From Candidatus Sericytochromatia bacterium (lineage in GTDB: Bacteria; Cyanobacteriota; Sericytochromatia; UBA7694), in NCBI GenBank assembly GCA_913773825.1, contig CAJYHH010000347.1:1-14419 (forward strand): 14,419 nt of DNA, given 5' to 3'. Positions 1-5,945 of this stretch are shown here, in pieces. The translations under genes were made by a program, and so were the position numbers. The notes under the pieces were generated by a model that ran no database searches, had not been told where the DNA came from, and saw nothing but the letters and a program-made list of their open reading frames with translations. Within the stretch, counting starts at the first letter, position 1. Each line of letters begins with the position of its first letter.

Positions 1-207
1 CCCCACGCCTGTGGGGATGAACCGTTTCATTCCATCTCCCAGGTGCTATGTTCGCTCTATTCCCCACGCCTGTGGGGATGAACCGATATCATTCAGCCTT
101 TTGCCCCACTTGGTTATCTATTCCCCACGCCTGTGGGGATGAACCGATGTGTTGTCTTTGATTGCTGTTCAACCGACCCTATTCCCCACGCCTGTGGGGA
201 TAACTTA
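1..207 (+). CRISPR. Type I-E CRISPR array, leader-distal end (4 repeats, 3 spacers, left edge cut)
   Basis: Four repeat copies recur with an exact 61-bp period. The shared unit is 29 nt, starts CTATTCCCCACGCC and ends TGTGGGGATGAACCG. Repeats lie at 1-24 (first five bases outside the window), 57-85, 118-146 and 179-207. The three unrelated 32-nt spacers are at 25-56, 86-117 and 147-178. The core CCCCAC-GCCT-GTGGGG forms a 6-bp hairpin, and the repeat ends in ATGAACCG, matching the 8-nt crRNA 5' handle of Cas6e-processed type I-E repeats (E. coli: ATAAACCG). The 29/32 geometry is also typical of I-E. The last copy matches only to about 201 and then diverges (GGGGATAACTT), as expected for the terminal repeat. 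The leader, older-to-newer polarity and cas genes should therefore lie to the left, outside the window. No cas gene is visible here, so the subtype rests on repeat sequence and geometry. Confidence 0.96.
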
Positions 208-321
208 ATTAACTGGGATAGTAAACTTCAATAATTTTAAATGGAGTGGCAGGATGCTTGGCTGACGAATGCCAAAAGCTCTGCTAATCTGTGCTCAAGA
301 CTGAATCTCAGGAAGTAAGAT

Positions 322-945
322 ATGAAGCTGATTGGCTCAACGACCTCACCCTTTGTGCGTAAGGTGCGTGTTGCACTACTTGAAAAAGGCTTAGATCTGC
401 CTTTAGAGGCTTTGCGGCCTACACCTTTGACTGAACATCCTGAGCTAAGAGCTTTAAATCCGGTGTCTAAAGTGCCTTGTCTGGTGCTGGCTGATGGCAC
501 GCCGCTTTATGATTCGCGGGTGATTCTGGAATATCTGGATGAGCTGGTGCCTGAAGTTCCGCTTTTGCTGACAGGTGATGCGCGCTGGCCAGATTTATGT
601 CTTCAGGCTTTGGCAGATGGGATTTTAGAAGCGGGTGTGGCAGTGTTTTATGAATTTAGTTTTAGGCCCAAAGACTATCACTGGCAGCCCTGGCTGGATG
701 CACAATGTGCAAAGTCTTATGCGGGTTTGCAGCAGTTGGAACAAGTAGCTGGAGACTGGGATGAAGAACTGAGTGTGGGCAAGCTGGCGGTGGTCTGTGT
801 GCTGGACTGGCTGCATTTTCGTAAAGCGCTGGATCTGCGTTCTGAAGGCCCGGTTGAGCTAAGTGAACATTTTCCTAAGCTCTGGAACTGGCATCAGCGG
901 ATGAGCCTGCGGCCTTCGCTGCAACAGACTCATCCAGCGCTTTAA
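322..945 (+). CDS. Glutathione S-transferase family protein, YibF-like
   Basis: A 207-residue soluble protein of the usual two-domain GST length. The N-terminal thioredoxin-like domain (about 1-80) opens MKLIGSTTSPFVRKVRV, which resembles the E. coli YibF start. It has the SPF motif at 9-11 where GSTs hold the catalytic or glutathione-contacting residue, the cis-proline motif KVP at 50-52, and Asp64-Ser65 in the position that binds the gamma-glutamyl group. The rest (about 90-207) is the predicted all-helical domain. GSTs conjugate or exchange glutathione on electrophilic or peroxidised substrates in the cytoplasm. The substrate cannot be told from sequence, and YibF itself is poorly characterised. 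The start is ATG with AGGA 8 nt upstream. The gene follows the end of the CRISPR array by 114 bp, and its stop lies 4 bp from the stop of the convergent lipoprotein gene. The family assignment is firm; the reaction is inferred. Confidence 0.9.
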   Translation: MKLIGSTTSPFVRKVRVALLEKGLDLPLEALRPTPLTEHPELRALNPVSKVPCLVLADGTPLYDSRVILEYLDELVPEVPLLLTGDARWPDLCLQALADGILEAGVAVFYEFSFRPKDYHWQPWLDAQCAKSYAGLQQLEQVAGDWDEELSVGKLAVVCVLDWLHFRKALDLRSEGPVELSEHFPKLWNWHQRMSLRPSLQQTHPAL

Positions 946-949
946 AAGT

Positions 950-2422
950 CTATTCTTCAGGAATGCGGTAGTTATAAACCGCTCTGGCCCAGACTGTTCG
1001 GACAAGCGGACAGGTAGATTGTTCACAGGACTGGTATTGGATCCAGCTAATCAAGCCGTGGCCTTCGGGACTGAGCTTAAGGCTGATTGATTCAACGCTT
1101 TTTTGTTTGCTGTCGCTCAGTAAAAGGGGCTCAGCAGCGGGTTGGCCGTTCTCTATTGGCAAGACCCACAGGCTATGAGCCTGATCAGGGAAAAATTCCT
1201 GTACCGATTTCCAGGGCTGTTGTTTCCAGATGAATAAGCCACGGCCATTTTTATCCAGCTGCATATCAAAGTCTGAGAGTTGTTCATCACCATTGGCAAA
1301 ATACACTTTTGTTTGGCCCGGCTGAAAATTTTTAACGGCCTGCATAGAATAGCTGACGAAGGGCTCGTTTTTTCCAGCTTGTGGACGCTTTATATGCCAT
1401 AGAATGACGCCATTGCCGTTAGCATCAAGGTTGAGGAACATATTTTCTTTTTCTTCACTGGCGTTTATCGCGATGCTGGGCAAACGAGAGCCAGGGAGGT
1501 AGTTTGATACTTGAAGAAGCTCATAGCGGATTGGGCGTTGCTGTTCGTTATAAACGGGCCAGTAAACAAGCCCCTGACCGTTTTCAACATGTGTGAACCA
1601 ATTGTCTCCTTTGTCAGCCAGTTGCTCAGGAGCGCCAACAGATGCAAAACGTTCCAGGCGCTGCAGCCAGAGAGCTGTTTTGGATAGGCTTGAGTCTTCA
1701 CGCTTGATTGCAAAGCCGCTGCCTTCAGCGTCAAGCTGGAAGTCTGCAACTGAAAGTTCAGCCGGGAGGGTGTGAGTGTCGCCAGAAACCAGATGATAGT
1801 TGCGTAAGCGGTGAGCTTTGGCAGGTTGGGAAGCGGGCGATGACTGAGGAGGGGCATTTTCTGGTGGTACAGCCTGTGTGAGCAGCCAGCCATTGCCAGC
1901 GCTGTCTTTGTGCAGTTTGAGCAGAATCATATTGCTTAAGATAATCGGTTCAGGCTGAGGCTGATAATTGACGACATTAAAGACATAGACATCTTTTTGT
2001 GAAGAAAGCAGATTGTTGCGAGGGCCACCCAACTGCTGGCGAAAGACCTGACCATTGCCCTGAGCATCCAGAGACCAGGTCAGGCGCTCAGTCGGAAAAT
2101 TACCCAGATCAATGGGGGTGATGGGTTTGAAATTTGCTAAGCGCTGACCACTTGGATTGCCTAAAGCCCAAATGACCACTCCATTGCCTTTGGCATCCAG
2201 TTGATTGAGGAGGAAATTTAAGCCCAGACCTTGACCAGTGGCCAACTGTTGATTGCTGCGAGGAAAATCATTTGGTGGGGTACTGATGAGAGTTGTTTGA
2301 GAGCTGGGTTGAGTATCGGGAGAAGATGAGTTGATGATGCTGCCTGCTGGAGACTGAGGAGGCTGACAGGATAATGTTAGACAAAGTGGAATGAGATAAA
2401 GCAGAGAAAAGCGTTTGCGCAT
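950..2422 (-). CDS. Lipoprotein with eight G-x-G repeats, putative beta-propeller (copy A)
   Basis: A 490-residue predicted lipoprotein. The signal sequence ends in lipobox LTLSC with the lipidated Cys at 19, followed by a Ser/Pro/Thr-rich linker to about residue 55. The remainder is eight imperfect repeats centred on a G-x-G turn at residues 79, 122, 176, 234, 282, 336, 393 and 454. These are usually preceded by LDxxGNG or a variant and followed by a short hydrophobic strand, often ending in Trp. Each is followed by a second strand and a short Asn/Phe/Tyr-Pro motif. Spacing (43-61 residues) and repeat number suit an eight-bladed propeller. The unpaired last strand AVYNYRIP could complete the first blade. 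Two cysteines (466, 471) sit in the last repeat. I do not recognise a named family; a binding or scaffold role at the cell surface is inference. Start: ATG with AAAGG 7 nt upstream. It is a paralog of the next gene (2562-4067) and has its own promoter. Confidence 0.85.
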   Translation of the reverse strand: MRKRFSLLYLIPLCLTLSCQPPQSPAGSIINSSSPDTQPSSQTTLISTPPNDFPRSNQQLATGQGLGLNFLLNQLDAKGNGVVIWALGNPSGQRLANFKPITPIDLGNFPTERLTWSLDAQGNGQVFRQQLGGPRNNLLSSQKDVYVFNVVNYQPQPEPIILSNMILLKLHKDSAGNGWLLTQAVPPENAPPQSSPASQPAKAHRLRNYHLVSGDTHTLPAELSVADFQLDAEGSGFAIKREDSSLSKTALWLQRLERFASVGAPEQLADKGDNWFTHVENGQGLVYWPVYNEQQRPIRYELLQVSNYLPGSRLPSIAINASEEKENMFLNLDANGNGVILWHIKRPQAGKNEPFVSYSMQAVKNFQPGQTKVYFANGDEQLSDFDMQLDKNGRGLFIWKQQPWKSVQEFFPDQAHSLWVLPIENGQPAAEPLLLSDSKQKSVESISLKLSPEGHGLISWIQYQSCEQSTCPLVRTVWARAVYNYRIPEE

Positions 2423-2453
2423 GCTACAACCTTTAGACTTTAGCTAAAGCAGC
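2423..2453 (-). promoter_or_regulatory. Leader hairpin overlapping the ribosome-binding site of lipoprotein A
   Basis: In the transcript, GCUGC (2453-2449) can pair with GUAGC (2427-2423, one G-U), and UUUAG (2448-2444) with CUAAA (2436-2432). This leaves a 7-nt loop and a 4-nt bulge GGUU. The Shine-Dalgarno-like AAAGG (2434-2430) lies partly in the stem and partly in the bulge, and the stem ends directly before the ATG. A perfect 12-bp palindrome CTTTAGCTAAAG (2438-2449) gives alternative pairings. The pairing is visible; translational control is inferred. Confidence 0.4.
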
Positions 2454-2475
2454 TAGAATCAGATGATTTGTAAGT

Positions 2476-2504
2476 GTTATAAAGCCTGAACGTGATGATG
2501 TCAA
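2476..2504 (-). promoter_or_regulatory. Sigma-70-type promoter for lipoprotein A
   Basis: On the - strand, TTGACA (2504-2499) is a perfect -35 hexamer and TATAAC (2481-2476) a 5/6 -10, separated by exactly 17 bp. Transcription would begin near 2469, giving a leader of about 47 nt before the ATG at 2422. It lies in the 139-bp gap after the paralogous gene, so copy A is probably transcribed independently of copy B. Confidence 0.8.
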
Positions 2505-2561
2505 TTCCTGATGCGGCTAAAAATCTCCATTAGAGGGCTATCTGGACTGCTCAATCCTGTT

Positions 2562-4067
2562 TTAAGGAATACGGAAGTCGTAAACTGCGCGGGACCAGAC
2601 GGTTTGGTCCAGTGAGCAGCCGACCTGTTCACAGCGCTGATTAAACTGAATCCAGGCAATCAGGCCATGGCCTTCGGGACTTAACTTGATGTTTAAGGCG
2701 TCCACACTGGCCTGCTGACTATCACTGATGGTTAAGGCTTGATCGCTTGGTAGATAGTTTTCCAGCGGGATAGCCAGCAGGCGAATCTCTTTGTTGGGCT
2801 CAAACTCGGTATTCATCCGCCGAGGCTGCTGGCGCCAGATCGCCAGGCCGCGTCCCTGACGATCCAGATGTAAGCTGGGCAATAGGGGCTCATCGTCTTG
2901 AGTGCTGGGCAGTGCTTTCGATGAGCCCAGCTGATAAGCCTGAACGGCTTGCAGTACATAACGTGTGACCGGTCCATTGTTAGCTGCCGAGTTCTCCTGA
3001 ACATACCAGGCCAGGGTACCGTTACCATTAGCGTTAAGCTGCGCGGCTTCTAACCGGCGAGTTTCGTTGCTGTTTGCTAACAGGCTGGTCAGGCGCTGAC
3101 CTGTGCGGTAGTTGGCCAGGCTCAGCATTTCGTAGCTGAGAGCGATGTTTTGATTGTCGCTGTTGATCCAGTAAAGCAGCCCATTCCCGTTTTGCTCGTG
3201 TAAACGCCAATGCGTGGCGTTAGCCGCTAACTGCTCTGGTTCAGCTGCTGGAGCAAATTGTTCCAGACGCTGAATCCAGAGGCTTTCCTTACCAGCTGCA
3301 GCCTCTGCTTTCCAGACCGCCAGGCCATTGCCTTGAGGATCCAGCACAAAGCGCTCGCCGCGCAGGCCAGCGGGTAGAGATTTGACTTGATGGCTTAAAA
3401 GTTGATGGTTCTGAAGGCGGTAGGCTTGGTATTTGGAGGCTGGGACAGGGGTACGAATTGAAGTCCCTTCTGGTGGCGTGCTGACGGTGAGCAGCCAGCC
3501 ATTGCCGGTTTCGTCTGTGAACTTGCCGACCAGGGCTGAGTTTGCCCAGATGAGCGGGTTCGCTTGAGGCAGATGCTGATTGACCTGATAAACATGGATT
3601 TCTTGCTTCGCGTATTCAAGCCCTGTTGTTGCGCCTGAAAGCTGATAAAAAGCCGTGCCGTTGCCCTGACTGTCCAGCTCCCAGGTCAGATGTTCAGTCG
3701 GAAAGCTGCCGCGTGGAATGGGAGTTGTGGGCTTAAAGCCTGCAAAACGCTGGCCCATGGGGTCGCCTAATGACCACAGCAAGACACCGTTACCTTGATC
3801 ATCCAGGTGATTCAGGGCAAATCCCCAACCCAGGCGATCGCCACTGGCTAGGCGCTGATTGCCGCGCGGGACAGAAGCGGGTACAGCGTTTGAAGTGGGT
3901 TCAGAAGATGCTGAGGGATCTGGCGTTGGTTCGCTTGGGTTATTGGGAGTAGGGGTGCTGGTTGGGCTTGCGCTGGGTCGGGGTTCAAGCGGAGCTAAAT
4001 AAGTGCCTGATTGGCCACAGGCGCTGAGGCTCATTGCGAATAAAACAGGTAAAACTCGACGCATCAT
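2562..4067 (-). CDS. Lipoprotein with eight G-x-G repeats, putative beta-propeller (copy B)
   Basis: A 501-residue paralog of the downstream lipoprotein; over the first two repeats about two thirds of positions are identical by hand alignment. The signal peptide ends in lipobox LSAC (Cys17), followed by a long Pro/Ser/Thr linker to about residue 65. Eight repeats have G-x-G turns at residues 92, 135, 188, 246, 294, 348, 405 and 466, with nearly the same spacing as copy A. The final strand AVYDFRIP ends the protein. The only other cysteines are 479 and 484 in the last repeat, as in copy A. Start choice: an upstream in-frame TTG at 4079 would add four residues, but it overlaps the GGAG at 4077-4074. 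That GGAG sits 6 nt before ATG 4067 (a second ATG follows at 4064), so I take 4067. Function unknown; surface binding is inferred. It is divergent from the HEAT-repeat gene. Confidence 0.85.
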   Translation of the reverse strand: MMRRVLPVLFAMSLSACGQSGTYLAPLEPRPSASPTSTPTPNNPSEPTPDPSASSEPTSNAVPASVPRGNQRLASGDRLGWGFALNHLDDQGNGVLLWSLGDPMGQRFAGFKPTTPIPRGSFPTEHLTWELDSQGNGTAFYQLSGATTGLEYAKQEIHVYQVNQHLPQANPLIWANSALVGKFTDETGNGWLLTVSTPPEGTSIRTPVPASKYQAYRLQNHQLLSHQVKSLPAGLRGERFVLDPQGNGLAVWKAEAAAGKESLWIQRLEQFAPAAEPEQLAANATHWRLHEQNGNGLLYWINSDNQNIALSYEMLSLANYRTGQRLTSLLANSNETRRLEAAQLNANGNGTLAWYVQENSAANNGPVTRYVLQAVQAYQLGSSKALPSTQDDEPLLPSLHLDRQGRGLAIWRQQPRRMNTEFEPNKEIRLLAIPLENYLPSDQALTISDSQQASVDALNIKLSPEGHGLIAWIQFNQRCEQVGCSLDQTVWSRAVYDFRIP

Positions 4068-4229
4068 CTCATTCTCCAATCCAGCTTCAGAATCAACCGT
4101 GATTTATTAAAAGACGGCACGGGCCTAAAAAGGGTTCCTTTTTGAGACGGCTGCTGTCTGTTTCGTAACCTCTGGGCAGGCTTTTGAGCCTGTGCTTTGC
4201 TAGATATGACGAGATTTTAGAGGTGTAAG

Positions 4230-4718
4230 ATGACAATCCAGATGCTTGACGCTTTGACTGCCCAATTGAGCTCAGATAACTTAAAACAGCGCTGTGAAGC
4301 CGCTGATGAACTCGGTGAATTAAAGCTTCCAGAAAGTGTTCCGGCTTTGATCCAGGCTTTGCAGGATGATTCGCCTAAGCTGCGTAAAAAGGCGGTTGAA
4401 GCCCTGGGTGAAATTGGCTCAGCCGAAGCGATTCCGGTTTTATTGAAGCACTTACAAGACCCTGAGCAGGTGGTGCGTAAAAAAGCCGCTGAAGCCCTAG
4501 GCTTGATTGGCAGTCCAGTTGCTGTTGAGGGTCTGTTAGCGGCTTTAGTGGAACCAGATGCCGTGGTCAGGCGCAAAGCAGCCGAGGCTTTAGGTCGGAT
4601 TGGTGATGTAGCTGCGCGTGAAGGCTTAAAATTGGCCATGCAGGACGCTGATAAAGATGTGGCGCTTAAAGCTGTAGCAGCTTTAGGCCAGATCAGCGTT
4701 AGAAACGAACTGACTTAG
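4230..4718 (+). CDS. HEAT-repeat protein (PBS-lyase-type HEAT repeats)
   Basis: A 162-residue cytoplasmic protein made almost entirely of HEAT-like helical pairs with a 31-residue period. The phase marker A-x-E-A-L-G-x-I-G recurs at about 58-63, 88-94 and 119-125. Weaker first and last copies lie near residues 24-31 and 150-155, giving about five repeats. Each unit has the VPxLxxxLxD...VRxKA pattern of short bacterial HEAT proteins, such as those grouped with phycobilisome lyase-type repeats. Such proteins act as protein-binding scaffolds. There is no catalytic domain, so neither a lyase activity nor a partner can be claimed. The start is ATG with AGAGGTG just upstream. The gene diverges from lipoprotein B and converges with the small TM2-like gene, whose stop is 9 bp away. 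The repeats are also evident in the DNA as tandem 93-bp units, so the repeat number may vary between strains. Confidence 0.9.
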   Translation: MTIQMLDALTAQLSSDNLKQRCEAADELGELKLPESVPALIQALQDDSPKLRKKAVEALGEIGSAEAIPVLLKHLQDPEQVVRKKAAEALGLIGSPVAVEGLLAALVEPDAVVRRKAAEALGRIGDVAAREGLKLAMQDADKDVALKAVAALGQISVRNELT

Positions 4719-4719
4719 C

Positions 4720-4746
4720 GTATAAGACTATCTTTTTGACTTATAC
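4720..4746. terminator. AT-rich inverted repeat between convergent genes, possible bidirectional terminator
   Basis: GTATAAG (4720-4726) and CTTATAC (4740-4746) form a perfect 7-bp inverted repeat around a 13-nt loop containing TCTTTTTG. It starts 1 bp after the HEAT gene stop, and the TM2-like gene's stop codon lies in its loop. The stem is weak and has no downstream T-run, so a terminator role is only a possibility. Confidence 0.3.
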
Positions 4747-4931
4747 AGCGCAGCATCAATGGTGGACCACAAATGCCCAACCCAGCCCAGCAAAAAGAAC
4801 CAGAGAATCCCCGCCACACAAAAGTGAATCAGAGCAGCGAAGACACGGCCTTGGACGAGCTGACCTAGTCCGGGAACAAAAAAACTGCAGAGTGCGGCAA
4901 TGACGTTTCCTGTGCTTCCTTGCTGTGCCAT
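4728..4931 (-). CDS. Small TM2-like membrane protein
   Basis: A 67-residue protein with two predicted membrane helices (about 9-26 and 31-52) and a basic C-terminus. The motif PGLGQL at 20-25, the Gly-Arg at 28-29, the glycine-rich turn and Asp59 near the end match the pattern of TM2-type small membrane proteins (PGLGxxYxG ... D). Many of these occur singly with unknown function, so no role is assigned. The start is ATG with GGAG 7 nt upstream, a strong site. It follows the 188-residue lipoprotein gene on the same strand after 109 bp that contain an 11-bp inverted repeat. It converges with the HEAT gene. Confidence 0.8.
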   Translation of the reverse strand: MAQQGSTGNVIAALCSFFVPGLGQLVQGRVFAALIHFCVAGILWFFLLGWVGHLWSTIDAALYKSKR

Positions 4932-4984
4932 GTTGGGACTCCTTGTCGATACTTGTAGAGATCTGCTGCTGATTTTGAAGGCTG

Positions 4985-5017
4985 CGGCCCTGACAAGTCA
5001 ACGATCTGTCAGGGCCG
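4985..5017 (-). terminator. 11-bp perfect inverted repeat downstream of the short lipoprotein gene
   Basis: CGGCCCTGACA (4985-4995) and TGTCAGGGCCG (5007-5017) are exact inverted repeats around an 11-nt loop. The hairpin starts 23 bp past the lipoprotein stop and 54 bp before the TM2-like ATG. It has no T-run on either side, so it is not a classical intrinsic terminator. The loop holds TTGACT on the - strand, a -35-like hexamer, but I see no good -10 at 16-18 bp. It could be a terminator, an mRNA-processing stem or an operator. Confidence 0.45.
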
Positions 5018-5040
5018 AAGATTTAGACTAAGTTGCTAAT

Positions 5041-5607
5041 TTAGCCTTTAAAGGCTTCAAGCTGGGTCCGCAGGCGATCCATGGCGTCTTTGTAAGCCTG
5101 AGTATGGCTGAATTTACGGCCATTGGCGTCATAGGTGCGGCTCTGGCCATTCACCTGAACCGTGTATTCAAGTACGGTCCGGCACTCTGCTGTCTGAGGA
5201 GCGTCAGAGGGCACGGGTGTTGAAGCTGCAAATTTAGTGGCTAAGTCAATTTCTTCAAGCAGGGTGTCGAGTTTTTGCAAGTCATCTGCACTTAGCTTTT
5301 TCTCGACCATCTGCTGAGGGGTTGAGCCGTCAAAAGGATTATATTCGCCGGGATAATAGCGGAAAGTTCCGTCAGTACGGACCTCGTAAAGGGTCTGCTC
5401 AGGGCTTTGACATTCCGGTTTGGCGACTGAGAGCAGCGGCAGGTCGTAGTTGTTACCAGGGATCGGGCTGACGCTAGGTGATGGAGTCGGTGAGCTGCTG
5501 GGGCTTACAGTCGGACTCGGAGAGGGCCCTGGTGTGCCGGGGGCACCGCAGGCTGACAGCGCAAGCGTGGCTGTCAGAATCAGGCCGAGGGAATAGGGAA
5601 GTTTCAT
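5041..5607 (-). CDS. Short lipoprotein with Pro/Ser linker, unknown function
   Basis: A 188-residue predicted lipoprotein. The signal peptide ends in lipobox LSAC with Cys20, followed by a low-complexity Pro/Ser/Thr linker at about 23-50. The globular part (52-188) begins with short beta-like segments around LYEVRTDGTFRYYPG, continues with a helical segment KLSADDLQKLDTLLEEID (104-121), then a strand region and a final amphipathic helix. Two cysteines outside the lipobox (66 and 142) could pair. I do not recognise a family with known function. The start is ATG with AGAGG 8 nt upstream; the linker composition is like that of lipoprotein B. A 14-bp palindrome lies 24 bp upstream of the start and may be an operator. 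Confidence 0.8.
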   Translation of the reverse strand: MKLPYSLGLILTATLALSACGAPGTPGPSPSPTVSPSSSPTPSPSVSPIPGNNYDLPLLSVAKPECQSPEQTLYEVRTDGTFRYYPGEYNPFDGSTPQQMVEKKLSADDLQKLDTLLEEIDLATKFAASTPVPSDAPQTAECRTVLEYTVQVNGQSRTYDANGRKFSHTQAYKDAMDRLRTQLEAFKG

Positions 5608-5630
5608 GGTTTGGACCTCTCTAGTTGACT

Positions 5631-5644
5631 ATTTGTTTACAAAT
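5631..5644. promoter_or_regulatory. 14-bp inverted repeat, candidate operator of the short lipoprotein gene
   Basis: ATTTGT-TT-ACAAAT is a perfect inverted repeat whose proximal end is 24 bp from the ATG at 5607, just beyond the ribosome-binding site. That position overlaps where RNA polymerase would bind or start. The symmetry is visible; a bound regulator is inferred. Confidence 0.35.
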
Positions 5645-5882
5645 GAAGTTTACTCTAGGGATTCTAGGTCGAATATACCCCTGGGGGCAAGGTTAAATGC
5701 ATTTAAATAGCGCAAAAATAGAAACGGACTATAGCCGTATAAAAATAGCTCTAAGGCTGGTGACGATTGGTTTTGACAACTATAAAGCTATGTAAAACCA
5801 CGAGTTGTTAAAGCCCAAGTTGAGGGATTCAAAAGAGCTGAGCTTTAAGCTTGAACGAAGCACTTCTTTTGCCTAGCCTGCC

Positions 5883-5911
5883 TTGAAAAAGCATTTTGCT
5901 GCTATTATGCT
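5883..5911 (+). promoter_or_regulatory. Probable promoter of the membrane glycosyltransferase gene
   Basis: TTGAAA (5883-5888) and TATGCT (5906-5911) are separated by 17 bp, giving a start near 5918 and a leader of about 28 nt. The ribosome-binding site of the gene is weak (AAAGA before the ATG). Confidence 0.5.
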
Positions 5912-5945
5912 ATACCGAGAAATATTCACCGATTAGTAAAGAACT

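Larger units (their letters stand above)
5608..5945. other. 338-bp gene-free divergent intergenic region rich in small palindromes
   Basis: No ORF here looks real. It separates the - strand lipoprotein from the + strand glycosyltransferase. Visible elements are ATTTGTTTACAAAT (5631-5644), AAATGCATTT, a near-match inverted pair TTGACAAC (5773-5780) / GTTGTTAA (5804-5811), AGCTTTAAGCT near 5841-5851, and a promoter for the glycosyltransferase at 5883-5911. The centre is markedly AT-rich. Confidence 0.6.

Noticed and set aside
209..237. TTAACT-17-TAATTT as a promoter for the GST gene
   Set aside because: Only 4/6 and 3/6 matches in AT-rich trailer DNA after the array; not distinguishable from chance.
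4127..4143. AAAAAGG-GTT-CCTTTTT inverted repeat between lipoprotein B and the HEAT gene
   Set aside because: It lies between divergent starts, where no transcript should end, and is AT-rich; probably chance or a minor promoter element.
4182..4210. TTTTGA-17-TATGAC (or TTGAGC-15-TATGAC) as the HEAT gene promoter
   Set aside because: A reasonable -10 but neither -35 option combines good sequence with good spacing.
4217..4639. 140-codon antisense ORF over the HEAT-repeat gene
   Set aside because: Low-complexity shadow created by the tandem 93-bp repeats.
5773..5778. Perfect TTGACA as a promoter -35 on the + strand
   Set aside because: No -10-like hexamer at 16-18 bp; TATAAA follows after only 2 bp.
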